Below, in pieces: positions 24,503 through 33,521 of a stretch of DNA of 64,000 nucleotides. The translations under genes and the position numbers were made by a program. The stretch lies in NCBI RefSeq assembly GCF_002091475.1, contig NZ_BCTR01000007.1, forward strand, positions 62,001 through 126,000. Reading direction: 5' to 3'. The stretch comes from Sphingomonas azotifigens NBRC 15497 (lineage in GTDB: Bacteria > Pseudomonadota > Alphaproteobacteria > Sphingomonadales > Sphingomonadaceae). Positions within the stretch are counted from its first letter, which is position 1, and each line of letters opens with the position of its first letter. Below the pieces are notes generated by a model, which worked only from the letters and a program-made list of their open reading frames with translations, ran no database searches and was not told where the DNA came from.

Positions 24503-26977
24503 TCAGAAGTTGACGCGCACCGCGGCGGCCAAAGTGCGGCCCTGGACCGAGCGCGCCCAGCCGATGCCGGTGGTGGGCATGGTGGCCTGGCTGATGTCGA
24601 GGAAACCCTTGGCGTTGAACAGGTTGGTGCCGTTGAGCGACAGGTCGATCGCCTTGGTCGGGTGCAGGATCACGAAGCCGCCGACGGTGGTGAAGCCCGG
24701 CATCTTCAGCTGGTTCACGTCCTGCGCATAGCTGCTGGTGATCGTCACCACGCTGGCACCGATCGTGGCGTAGCGGATGTCGACCTGCGGGGTGGCCTGC
24801 AGCGTCCAGGCCGGCTGGTGGCGCGGCTGCTTGCCGGTCTGGGTCGGGTCGAAATAGTCCTTGGTGATCTTCGCCTTGGTGTAGGTGGCGCCCGCCGCCA
24901 GGCTGAACGGACCGCGCTTGATGCCGCCCTCCATCTCCAGGCCGTAGGTGCGGTACTTGCGGTAGGTCCAGGTCACCGAACCGTTGAGCAGGTTGTGATC
25001 GTCGGCATGGGCAAGGAAGGCGGTGGCGTTGAAGGTGATGCCGTTCTTGCGGAACTTCAGGCCGCCTTCGAGCTGCTTCACCGCGTCATAGGCCTGGCGA
25101 TCCTCGATGATGTCGCCGGTGGCGGTGATCGCACTGGTGAACAGGATCTTGTCGGCATTCACCCGTCCGCCACGGCTGTAGCGCGCGAACAGCGCCAGCG
25201 GCTCGGCCACGCGATAGTTGATGCCGGCGGAGTAGCTTAGATATTTGAAGTCGTAATTCACCGGCGCCGGCTGGCTGAGCGGCAGGATCGAGGTGCGCGT
25301 TTCCGGCGCGCTGATCTTGCCGTCACCGTTCATGTCGACCGTGCCGGTGCCGACGCGGCCGCCGCCCAGGTCCGAACCGATCATCGTGCCGCGGGCATGG
25401 CCGGTATCGTAGCGCAGGCTGCCGCCGATCGCGATCTTGCCGAAATGATAGTTCACCGAGGCATAGGGCGCGAAGAAGGTGTAATCGACGTCGAACGAGC
25501 GGCGCAGGCGCGGGCCGTTTCGGCCATAGGCGTAGACGCCGTCCTGCGTCTGGGCGACGCCGTTCGCCGCCGTGAGGTTGACCAGCGCCGCCTTGCCGCC
25601 GCCGACCACGTCGGTCACCATCGAGACCTGCATCGCATCCGCCGCCACGGTCTGGCTGGCGAGGTAGAGGCCGCCGGTGACGGTGAGGTCGCCCTGGCCG
25701 ACCTTCCACACGCGGGTGCCGCGGAAATCATTGGCGAAATGGTCGCCGTTCCGCAGATTGTAGCTGTTGACGTAGAAGTTGGAGAGCAGCCCGTTGCCGT
25801 TCGCATTGACCGGCACCGCCTGCCCGGCATTGGGGCCGTTGGCATAGGTGGCGGTAGCGCCGGCACCCGCCAGCGAGGCGGCGACGGTGGCGATCGGCGC
25901 GACCGTGCTCGGGAAGCCGCGGAGGAACTGGCCCGAGGCGGTCGAATAGCGGATGCGATCGGTGAGCGTCCAGCCGCCCAGGTCGAACTGCGCCTCCAGC
26001 CCCAGCGACTTGGCCTCGGCGTGCTGGCCGTCCTTCACCGAATAGGCGGTGACTTGGTTGGTGCTGTCCAGCCCCAGCATCGTGCTGATGTTGGGCGAGA
26101 GCATCGTGTCCTTGAGGATGTCGAAGCCCGGGATATTGCCCAGCACCGGCTGGTCGTTGGTGCCGGTGAGCGTCACCGGATAGGTGGCATAGCTCGGCGC
26201 GCGATCGTCGAGCAGCTTGGCATAGGCGCGGATATAGCCGTTGGAAAACGTCTTGGTGACGTTGAGCTTTACCTGGCCGCCGCGGAACGAGGTCATGCCG
26301 GTCGTGCGGGGGCCTTCGCCGGCGCGGTAGAAGCCGCCGACATGGAAGCGCAGGTCATCGCTGAGCTTCGCGCCATAATCGAAGTCGGCGCGCTTGAGAT
26401 CGTAATCGAGCCCGGTGGTCAGCTGGAGCGAGCCGCCCTCGACGTCGCCGGTTTTGGAGATGAGGTTGATCAGGCCGCCCGGCGAGCCCGAGGCGAAGGT
26501 GGAGGCCGATCCGCCGCGGATCGTCTCGATCTGCGCCAGCGTGGAATCGGCGCGGAAGAAGCTGTCGCCCGCGATGTTGAAGATGTCGTTGAACTCGAGG
26601 GCGGGCAGGCCGTCTTCCTCGATCTGGACATATTTGGAGCCGCCAGAGCCGATCGGCAGGCCGCGCACCGTGTAGTTGTTGTTGCCTTCGCTGATGCCGC
26701 TCTCGACGCGGATTCCGGCCATGGTGCGCAGGATGTCGGCGAGGCCGACCGGGCCCAGCTTCTGCGCCTCGCTGCCCTTGAGCGAGCTGGTCGAGGTGGC
26801 GCTGTCCAGCCGGTCGCGGCCCTTGGCGACGCCGGTGGAGAAGACTTCCTTCTCGGGCGCGGGCTGCGCTGCTGCTGCCTTCGTCTTGCCGGCCGCTTCT
26901 GCCTTGGTTTGCGCTACTGCATGGCTTGATACCGATGTGCTTGCAATCAACGCGAGAATGAGACCAGAAATCTTCAC
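24503..26977 (-). CDS. TonB-dependent outer-membrane receptor
   Basis: An 824-residue receptor starting at GTG 26977, with AAGGGG eight bases upstream. It has a signal peptide (ASTSVSSHAVAQ), an Ala/Lys-rich linker and a TonB-box-like EVFSTGVAK, and a plug domain (LADILRTMAGIRVESG...NNNYTVRGLPIG...IETIRGGSASTFASGSPGGLINLISKTG). The barrel ends in LAAAVRVNF. An extracellular-loop region contains DMNGDGKISAPE, an EF-hand-type calcium loop. It is divergent from the aminotransferase/oxygenase operon across 427 bases and could import a product or substrate related to that pathway. Confidence 0.9.
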   Translation of the reverse strand: MKISGLILALIASTSVSSHAVAQTKAEAAGKTKAAAAQPAPEKEVFSTGVAKGRDRLDSATSTSSLKGSEAQKLGPVGLADILRTMAGIRVESGISEGNNNYTVRGLPIGSGGSKYVQIEEDGLPALEFNDIFNIAGDSFFRADSTLAQIETIRGGSASTFASGSPGGLINLISKTGDVEGGSLQLTTGLDYDLKRADFDYGAKLSDDLRFHVGGFYRAGEGPRTTGMTSFRGGQVKLNVTKTFSNGYIRAYAKLLDDRAPSYATYPVTLTGTNDQPVLGNIPGFDILKDTMLSPNISTMLGLDSTNQVTAYSVKDGQHAEAKSLGLEAQFDLGGWTLTDRIRYSTASGQFLRGFPSTVAPIATVAASLAGAGATATYANGPNAGQAVPVNANGNGLLSNFYVNSYNLRNGDHFANDFRGTRVWKVGQGDLTVTGGLYLASQTVAADAMQVSMVTDVVGGGKAALVNLTAANGVAQTQDGVYAYGRNGPRLRRSFDVDYTFFAPYASVNYHFGKIAIGGSLRYDTGHARGTMIGSDLGGGRVGTGTVDMNGDGKISAPETRTSILPLSQPAPVNYDFKYLSYSAGINYRVAEPLALFARYSRGGRVNADKILFTSAITATGDIIEDRQAYDAVKQLEGGLKFRKNGITFNATAFLAHADDHNLLNGSVTWTYRKYRTYGLEMEGGIKRGPFSLAAGATYTKAKITKDYFDPTQTGKQPRHQPAWTLQATPQVDIRYATIGASVVTITSSYAQDVNQLKMPGFTTVGGFVILHPTKAIDLSLNGTNLFNAKGFLDISQATMPTTGIGWARSVQGRTLAAAVRVNF

Positions 26978-27404
26978 GAGTGCACCCCTTGTGGTTCGTT
27001 GCGTTGGCGATCCCTACCCGCCTTTATAGTGCCAAGGGGTCGCCGCCCGGCCGTCGGGATGTGCACTTTTGTGAATAAAAATAGGTTCTTAGGTATTTGT
27101 CCGGAGGTGGTGCGCTGCCTCTGGTGACGCCGTTCCATGGCCTTGATGGCGCGTAAAAGGCTTGCGTCGTGTGAAGTTGTCGGCCGTTCTGCGCAAGACG
27201 TGACGCGCGCGGGCGCGCGATCGTGCAAGTCAGCGTGTTGCCATCGCAGATCTTCTTGCGGTTCCCGTCGATGATCGCGCCGGTGTTCGCCTTCGAAACG
27301 CCGCCGAACACACCCGCATTGCGTACTTTACCGTTTTCTAAGCCGCGCCTGCGATAGTGCTGGCTCTGCGCCGTTCCCGGCGAACGAGGATCAGGGAGAC
27401 AAGC
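26978..27404. other. Divergent regulatory spacer
   Basis: About 430 bases lie between the minus-strand TonB receptor and the plus-strand fusion gene. The centre (27060-27110) is locally A+T-rich (TGAATAAAAATAGG), and CACTATAAAGG on the minus strand near 27030 could be a -10 for the receptor. I found no gene, and no clear operator or Fur-type box. Confidence 0.45.
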
Positions 27405-29915
27405 ATGCAGCGCCTGCCGCTCATCGCCCCGCGCCCGGCGCGCCTGAGCGCGATGGTCGACGAACTCCGCGCCATCGAGGCGCGCGGCATCTATTCGAAC
27501 GGCGGCCCGATGGTGCGCGGATTCGAAGCGGCGGCGACCGATCGGTTGTTTGGCGGGCAGGGCGCCTGCCTTGCCGTGAACAACGCCACGCTGGGCCTGA
27601 TGCTGGCGATCCGCCAGGCCGCGGGGCCGCGCGCAGGCACGGGGGCGCTGGCGCTGGTGCCCGCCTTCACCTTCGCCGCGACCGCGCAGGCGGTGCAATG
27701 GGCGGGCCTGACCCCGGTGCTGTGCGACATCGATTCCGACGACTGGACAATGCGCGCCGATGCCGAGGCGGCGGCGTTCGATCGCCATGGCGATCGCATC
27801 GCGGTGGTGGTGCCCTATGCCACCTTCGGCGCCGCGATCGACCTTGGCCGTTACGAGGGCTATCATGCGCGCGGCATCGGCGTGGTGGTGGATGCGGCCG
27901 CGTCGCTCGGCGCGATCGATTCGGCCGGGCGGCAGTTCGGCGCGGGCGCGCCGTTCCCCATCGTCTATTCGATGCACGCGACCAAGGTATTCGCGACGGC
28001 CGAAGGCGGGCTGATCCACAGCGGCGACACCGGGCTGATCGAAAGCTTGCGGCGGCTGAGCAATTTCGGCTTCGACGGCGGGCGATCGGCCGAGGGGCCG
28101 GGGCTCAACGCCAAGCTGCCCGAAGTGCTGGGCGCGCTCGCCATGGCGAAGCTGGGGGAGCTGGAGGGCGTTGCCGCGCATCGTGCGGCGCTCGACCAGG
28201 CCTATCGCGCGCGGCTGGGCGGGTTCGCGCGCGACTATGGCTTCCAGTTCCAGGCGCTGCACGGATCGCGGCCGGCGCTGCAATTCCAGTCGCTGCTGCT
28301 GCCGCGCCCCTTTGCCGGGCACCGCCCCGCAATCATCGCTTCGCTCGCCGAGCAGGGGATCGGCGCCGGCCAGTATTTCAGCCCGCATCTGGGCGAGCAG
28401 CCCTGGTTCCGCAGCAGCTGCGTCCTCGACCGGGCGCTGCCCGTGGCGGACGATGTCTCCGGCCGGATCCTGTCGCTGCCGGTGACCGACGGGATGACCG
28501 AGGCCGACGTCGACCAGGTCTGCACCGCGCTGGTCGACGCCTGCCGTACCGCGGGACTCGACGGATTGCGCGTCGAACGGCGTGGTCGGACAGTGCATTC
28601 GGCGCTGATCATCGGCGGCGGGCCGGCGGGCACTGCGCTGCTGACCGCGGCGACCAAGGGCGACCAGCTGGTCGGGCTGGCGCGGAGCGGGCTGGCGGTG
28701 GTCGAGCGCGATGCGGTGCTGGGGCGGGGCGAGATCGGCAGCTACGCCATCACCTCGGACAGCACCGCGGAGACCTTCCTCACCGCGGTGAAGGACAATG
28801 TCCACCAGGATATCGCCGCGCTGACCGCGCACCATAGTGGCCGTGAAGTGGCGCTATACGCCGGCAAGCTGGGCGTGCCGCTCTCCCGCTCGACGCCGCT
28901 GCTAGAGGCGACGGGCGCCCGGCTCGGCACGCTGGTGGCCGAGCATGGCGGCGTGGTCGCCACTCGCTCCGAGGTGATCGACGCGCGCCGGACGCCGCAG
29001 GGCGACTGGGCGGCGCGGGTGCGCAACCTGCTCACCGGCGAGGAACGGGTGATGCGCGCGGCCAATCTGGTGATCGCGACCGGCGGCTATCAGGCGCGGG
29101 AGCATGTCGCGGCCGAGGACGTCGCCGGTGCACCGATCGGTGACCTGGCGGGCGACCGGCTGGTGCTGGGCGACGATTTCCTGCGGCTCGGCGGCCTGGA
29201 GCGGCTGCGCGCGCGGCTGGAGGCGGTGCGTGCGCCGCGGATCGCGATCGTCGGCGGGTCGACCAGCGCGATGGCCGCGGCGGTGCTGCTGCTCAAGGCC
29301 AGCCCGGCGTTGCCGCTGGGAGCCGGCGCGATCCGGCTCTACCACCGCCGGCCGCTGCGGCCCTTCTATCGCTCGGCCGAGGAGGCATATGCGGACGGCT
29401 TTACCGATTTCGGGCCCGACGATATCTGCCCGTTGAGCGGCTTCGTCTACCGCCTCGCCGGATTCCGGCTCGAGGCGCGCGAGCTGGTGCTGCGGATGCT
29501 GGGCGTGGGCGGCCGCGCGCCCGATCCGCGCATGGCGCTGTGCCGGCTGACCGGCGCGAACGATGCGGCGATGCAGGCCGAACTGCGCGCGGCCGATGTG
29601 GTGATCGGTGCGCTCGGCTACCGGCCGCGGGCGCTGCCGCTGTACGACGTCGAGGGCACGCGGATCGCGCTGATGGCCGATCATCCCGGCCGGCCGCGGC
29701 TGGTCGACCAGCAATGCCGGGTGCTGGATGCCGAGGGGCGGCCGCTGCCCGGCGTCTATGGCCTTGGGCTCGCCTCCGGCCATGTGCCCGACGGGCCGCT
29801 GGGCGGCGAGGCCAGCTTCAGCGGCAAGGCCAACGGCCTGTGGCTGTGGCAGAACGATATCGGCCGGATGATCGTCGACCAGATCCTCGCCGACCGCGCC
29901 CGCGTCGCCGCATGA
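27405..29915 (+). CDS. Fusion of DegT-family aminotransferase and FAD-dependent N-hydroxylase-like oxygenase
   Basis: This 836-residue protein joins two enzymes. Residues 1 to about 385 form a DegT/DnrJ/EryC1/StrS PLP fold: GIYSNGGPMVRGFE, VNNATLGL, PAFTFAATAQAV, VDAAASLGA, and PLP lysine Lys194 in HATKVFATAEGG. Residues about 395-836 are a flavoprotein: FAD motif IIGGGPAG (near 403), VIATGGY (near 558), a second nucleotide motif IVGGSTSAM (near 616) and VIGALGYRP (near 732). This order matches class B N-hydroxylating monooxygenases. AGGGAGA precedes ATG 27405. It overlaps the GT2 gene as ATGA. Transamination of a keto-sugar or similar followed by N-oxidation is inferred, not shown. Confidence 0.85.
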   Translation: MQRLPLIAPRPARLSAMVDELRAIEARGIYSNGGPMVRGFEAAATDRLFGGQGACLAVNNATLGLMLAIRQAAGPRAGTGALALVPAFTFAATAQAVQWAGLTPVLCDIDSDDWTMRADAEAAAFDRHGDRIAVVVPYATFGAAIDLGRYEGYHARGIGVVVDAAASLGAIDSAGRQFGAGAPFPIVYSMHATKVFATAEGGLIHSGDTGLIESLRRLSNFGFDGGRSAEGPGLNAKLPEVLGALAMAKLGELEGVAAHRAALDQAYRARLGGFARDYGFQFQALHGSRPALQFQSLLLPRPFAGHRPAIIASLAEQGIGAGQYFSPHLGEQPWFRSSCVLDRALPVADDVSGRILSLPVTDGMTEADVDQVCTALVDACRTAGLDGLRVERRGRTVHSALIIGGGPAGTALLTAATKGDQLVGLARSGLAVVERDAVLGRGEIGSYAITSDSTAETFLTAVKDNVHQDIAALTAHHSGREVALYAGKLGVPLSRSTPLLEATGARLGTLVAEHGGVVATRSEVIDARRTPQGDWAARVRNLLTGEERVMRAANLVIATGGYQAREHVAAEDVAGAPIGDLAGDRLVLGDDFLRLGGLERLRARLEAVRAPRIAIVGGSTSAMAAAVLLLKASPALPLGAGAIRLYHRRPLRPFYRSAEEAYADGFTDFGPDDICPLSGFVYRLAGFRLEARELVLRMLGVGGRAPDPRMALCRLTGANDAAMQAELRAADVVIGALGYRPRALPLYDVEGTRIALMADHPGRPRLVDQQCRVLDAEGRPLPGVYGLGLASGHVPDGPLGGEASFSGKANGLWLWQNDIGRMIVDQILADRARVAA

Positions 29916-30955
29916 GCGGGGTGCCCACGATCTCGGTGGTGATGGCCACCTATAATGGCGCCGCGCTGCTGCCGGAGACGCTCGCCAGCCTGCAGGCCCA
30001 GTCGTTCGCCGACTGGGAGCTGGTGGCAGTGGACGACGGCTCGCGCGACGACACGGTCGCGGTGCTGCGCGGGGTGGGCGATCCGCGGATCCGGGTGATC
30101 GAAAGCGCGGTCAATGGCGGCCCGGTGGTGGCGCGCAACCGCGCCTTTGCCGAAGCGCGCGGACGCTATGTCGCCGGGCTGGACCAGGACGATCTCAGCC
30201 TGCCCGATCGCTTCGCCCGGCAGGTCGCCTGGCTCGACGCGCACCCGGGCACGGTGCTGGTGAGCACGGCGACCGACTGCCTGGTCGACGGCAGGGTCCG
30301 CCCCGGCCAGTGGATCCGCCCGCTGACGCCCGGGCTGATCGACTGGCTGATGCTGGTGCAGAACCCTTTGGTCTGGTCGTCGGTGCTGTTCCGCGCCGAG
30401 GCGGCGCGCCAGCTGACGCCGTTCGAGCGGCCCGAATGCCGCTATGTCGAGGATTTCGACCTCTGCCACCGGCTGCGCGCCTTTGGCCGGATCGACCAGA
30501 TCGACATGGTGCTGACGCGCTATCGCCAGCATGAAGGCGGCGCCTCGCAACAGTTCAACGGCACGATGACCGCGAATGTCGAGACCCTGTTGCGCGCCCG
30601 GCACCAGGCGGTGCTGGGCACGCGCGCGCCGGACATCGCCGGGCTGCTGGTGCGGCATGTGATGGCCAAGGCACCGATCGGGAACCGCGCCGAACTGCGC
30701 CGCCTGTTCGACGGCATCGCCGTGCTTCGTGCGCATTTCGGCACCCTCGGCCACGACGCGGCGACGCTGGCGCGGGTCGACCAGGAGATTTCGCGCGCCT
30801 GGTGGCGGCTCTGCCGCACCGGCATCCGCGCCGGCCGGCTGCCGCTGCATCATGCGATCACGGCGCGTCCGGCAGCGGCGGCGCTCGGCGATGCCCGCGC
30901 CGCCGATCTGGTGGCGAGCGGGATGATCGGCGCCGTGCGCGCGCTACGGCGATAG
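29912..30955 (+). CDS. GT2-family glycosyltransferase
   Basis: This 347-residue enzyme has the GT-A fold motifs ISVVMATYNGAALLPETLASLQAQ, VDDGSRDDT, metal-binding DQDD (residues 91-94) and a later VEDFDLCHRL with the probable catalytic acid. It has no membrane helices. GT2 enzymes transfer a sugar from a nucleotide donor. The ATGA overlap with the aminotransferase/oxygenase fusion means the two are made together, so the donor or acceptor may be the unusual amino compound made by the fusion. A hairpin follows. Confidence 0.9.
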   Translation: MSGVPTISVVMATYNGAALLPETLASLQAQSFADWELVAVDDGSRDDTVAVLRGVGDPRIRVIESAVNGGPVVARNRAFAEARGRYVAGLDQDDLSLPDRFARQVAWLDAHPGTVLVSTATDCLVDGRVRPGQWIRPLTPGLIDWLMLVQNPLVWSSVLFRAEAARQLTPFERPECRYVEDFDLCHRLRAFGRIDQIDMVLTRYRQHEGGASQQFNGTMTANVETLLRARHQAVLGTRAPDIAGLLVRHVMAKAPIGNRAELRRLFDGIAVLRAHFGTLGHDAATLARVDQEISRAWWRLCRTGIRAGRLPLHHAITARPAAAALGDARAADLVASGMIGAVRALRR

Positions 30956-30970
30956 CGCCTGCCGGCGACG

Positions 30971-31000
30971 GCGGCGTGGCAGCTACGACTGCCACGCCGC
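30971..31000 (+). terminator. Hairpin after the glycosyltransferase
   Basis: A perfect 12-base stem GCGGCGTGGCAG/CTGCCACGCCGC with a six-base loop begins 16 bases after the GT2 stop. There is no strong T-run, so it may end the operon or protect its mRNA. Confidence 0.5.
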
Positions 31001-31015
31001 TGGAATCTTCGAAGA

Positions 31016-31043
31016 TTGACAGCGTGGGGCCTTGCCTTAATCC
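31016..31043 (+). promoter_or_regulatory. Candidate promoter of the TbpB-like lipoprotein gene
   Basis: TTGACA at 31016-31021 is a perfect -35. The -10 would be TAATCC (16-base spacing) or TTAATC (15), which is poor. The start codon lies about 50 bases further on. Confidence 0.35.
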
Positions 31044-31095
31044 TCCGTTCCGGGAGCTGCCGGGGCAATCGGGGGCCGCCAGGGGGAATTGGAGC

Positions 31096-32868
31096 ATGTC
31101 GTCTTTCACGCCGCGCCTCGTGTGCGCTGCCACCATCCTGCTGTCCGCGTGCAGTGGTGGTGGGGGAAGCGGGGGTGGCGGCGGCATCGCTCCCGCGCCC
31201 GCGCCGCCCGTCAACACCAGCATCACCAACCTCACTTCGAGCCAGAGCTTCACCGCGACCGGCAGCGCCACCACGGTGGCGTTCGAGCTGGTGAACAGGA
31301 CCGTGACCAGCAGCGCAGCGGCCGACCAGACGCTGATGGTCAGCTACGACGCGGGCTCGAAAAGCTACACGATCACCCAGCCCGGCGGGGCGACGAGCTT
31401 CCAGAGCAGCGACATCGAGCGGAGCGGCAATGGCGAGACACGCTATGTCCGCAATGCGAGCGGCGGGCATGACTATCTGACCATCGCGACCACGCCCTAT
31501 TCGGGTGGCGGCAGCAACCGCTATGTCGCGCTCGGCTATATCCAGCACAATGCGGTGAGCGGCACCGCGCAGAACACCGGCTTCGCCGCCTTTCCCTTTG
31601 GCTTCGAGACGCCGCTCTCCGCCGTCCCGCGCACGGGCACGGCGAGTTGGCAGACCGACGTGTTCGGCCTGTACAGCGCGCCGGGCAACACGCCGCGGAC
31701 GGTGAGTGGCGGCGGCGACTTCAGCATCGATTTCGCCAATGGCCTGTTCAGCACGAAGACGTCGCTGATCCAGGCCGATTTCGTGACGGGGGGAACGCTC
31801 TCCGGCGGCGGCATCGAACTAATCGGGCAGGGCAGCTTGCGCAGCGACGGCAGCTTCGCCGGCAATATCGCCTATGAAGGATCGCTAGGCATGGTGGCCG
31901 GCCCGCTGGCGGGGCGCTTCTATGGTCCGGGTGCGGAGGAAATCGGCGCGTCGTTCCGTGCGGACAATGCCGCGGGCGTGACGCTCACCGGGGCGCTCAC
32001 CGGCCAGCGCAAGCCGACCGCGACCCAGACCAACTTCACGCTGTCGTCGATCGCCAGTGACCAGCTTTTCTACTCCATCTGGGCGCGGCTGGACGAGCTG
32101 ACGAGCGCCTCTGGCGGCCAGACCTTTGTCCAAACGCCGCTCCATGCGCAGATGACCTTCCGGCCCGACGGCAGCTTCCAGCTCGGTACGCCGGTTTCCG
32201 ACATGCCGGGGGCGACCTTCACCGCCGCCGACAAGCTGCCGTCGAACCGGTCCGACTTCACCAGCTATCAAAAGCTGGTCAACGGCAACCCGGTGCGCGT
32301 CGACCTCTATGCGCCCGGCAGCGGCAGTCAGGCGATCGTGCTCAGCTATGCGGGCTTCGGCATGTGGGGCTGGACAAACCGCACGTCTTCCTACCCCTAC
32401 ACGACAACCGGCTATTTCACCTACGGCTTCACCACGCCGCGCGAGCTTCTCTCGCGCCGTATCGGTACTGCCAGCTATGACGGCCCCGCCTATGGCACCG
32501 CCGCTACCGCGGTCACCGCGACGGCGGCGAGCACGCGCTACACCGTCAGCGGAACCTCCCACTTCGACATCGACTTCACGCGCCAGAACTTCAGCGGCAA
32601 CCTTGTCCTGAGCGCGGCACCGGAGGCCGGAGGCAGCAGCGCGTCCCTCGGCACGTGGCAGTTCAGCGCGCCGATGTCCTATGGCCTGATTACCTCGACC
32701 GCGCTGACCAATCCGTCGACGCCGTCGCCATCGACCAACATGATCGTGCCCGAGCTGTTCGGACCGAACGGCAATGAGATCGCGGCGACCTTCGCGATCG
32801 CCAACGGTGCGAAGATCAACGGCCAGAATGTCTGGGTGGCGGGCGCCACGGTAGCAAAGCCAAAGTAA
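31096..32868 (+). CDS. TbpB-like surface lipoprotein with two barrel modules
   Basis: A 590-residue lipoprotein with signal and lipobox LLSAC followed by a Gly/Ser-rich spacer. Two beta-barrel modules end with matching motifs: GRFYGPGAEEIGASF near residue 272 and ELFGPNGNEIAATFAI near the C-terminus. These follow the TbpB/HpuA barrel pattern FYGPxAxExxGxF. TbpB-like proteins are surface-exposed and hand ligands to TonB receptors. No paired TbpA gene is adjacent and no Slam exporter is seen. GGAG lies before ATG 31096. The ligand is unknown. Confidence 0.8.
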   Translation: MSSFTPRLVCAATILLSACSGGGGSGGGGGIAPAPAPPVNTSITNLTSSQSFTATGSATTVAFELVNRTVTSSAAADQTLMVSYDAGSKSYTITQPGGATSFQSSDIERSGNGETRYVRNASGGHDYLTIATTPYSGGGSNRYVALGYIQHNAVSGTAQNTGFAAFPFGFETPLSAVPRTGTASWQTDVFGLYSAPGNTPRTVSGGGDFSIDFANGLFSTKTSLIQADFVTGGTLSGGGIELIGQGSLRSDGSFAGNIAYEGSLGMVAGPLAGRFYGPGAEEIGASFRADNAAGVTLTGALTGQRKPTATQTNFTLSSIASDQLFYSIWARLDELTSASGGQTFVQTPLHAQMTFRPDGSFQLGTPVSDMPGATFTAADKLPSNRSDFTSYQKLVNGNPVRVDLYAPGSGSQAIVLSYAGFGMWGWTNRTSSYPYTTTGYFTYGFTTPRELLSRRIGTASYDGPAYGTAATAVTATAASTRYTVSGTSHFDIDFTRQNFSGNLVLSAAPEAGGSSASLGTWQFSAPMSYGLITSTALTNPSTPSPSTNMIVPELFGPNGNEIAATFAIANGAKINGQNVWVAGATVAKPK

Positions 32869-32924
32869 CGGGGGCGGGCGTCCTCCCGCGATAGATCCTC
32901 CCGCCATCCCGGGCGCACCCGGAC

Positions 32925-33521
32925 CTACAGCGTCGCCGAGCCCATCAGCGCGCGGGCGTCGTCCACGACCTGGTCGAAATAATGGAGGCGCGGGGCGTCG
33001 AAGGTCACCAGGTAGAGCTTGCCGTTGACGGCCGCGGCGCGCGCCTCGCCCTTGCGGATCAGCCCTTCGCTGTCGGTTACCTGATAGGCGAAGGTCACGC
33101 CGTCGCGGCCGAGGAACTTGCCCGGCGCCGCGCCGCTGAGCTGGAAGTCGCGCGCGTCGCGGCCGGTACGATAGGTGCGCTCGAGCAGTTCGGGCACTTC
33201 CGCAAGCAGCATGTCCTGGCGGAACTTGGGTAGCGGATCCTTCTTCTTGCTGCGTTCGCGCAGCAGCGGCTCGCCCGGCGCGACCCCGGCATAGAAGGTG
33301 ACGTCGTTGAGCTGTTCGCCGTCGAGCGTCCAGCGCTCGGCATGGGCCCCGATCCGCCCGCTCAGCCGATTCCAGTCGCGCGTGGGGGTGACCGACAGCG
33401 TCGAGTCCGCGATCGTCACCGGCGTGCCCTTTTCCGCCAGCTTATGGGCGTTGGCGGGCAGGGGAAGGGCGGCGATCGCCGCGAACGCGAGCATCCGGCG
33501 GAGAGTGCGGTGGCGGGTCAT
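32925..33521 (-). CDS. Exported protein of unknown function, third gene of an operon
   Basis: A 198-residue protein with signal peptide LAFAAIAALPLPANA. The mature part has alternating strands (RIGAHAERWTLDGEQLNDVTFYAGVAPGEPLLRE) and a conserved-looking DPLPKFRQDMLLAEVPELLERTYR. No catalytic motif was found. The ATG overlaps the M48 protease stop as ATGA, so its job is probably tied to that protease. I shortened the frame from an upstream start to 33521 on this basis. Confidence 0.7.
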   Translation of the reverse strand: MTRHRTLRRMLAFAAIAALPLPANAHKLAEKGTPVTIADSTLSVTPTRDWNRLSGRIGAHAERWTLDGEQLNDVTFYAGVAPGEPLLRERSKKKDPLPKFRQDMLLAEVPELLERTYRTGRDARDFQLSGAAPGKFLGRDGVTFAYQVTDSEGLIRKGEARAAAVNGKLYLVTFDAPRLHYFDQVVDDARALMGSATL

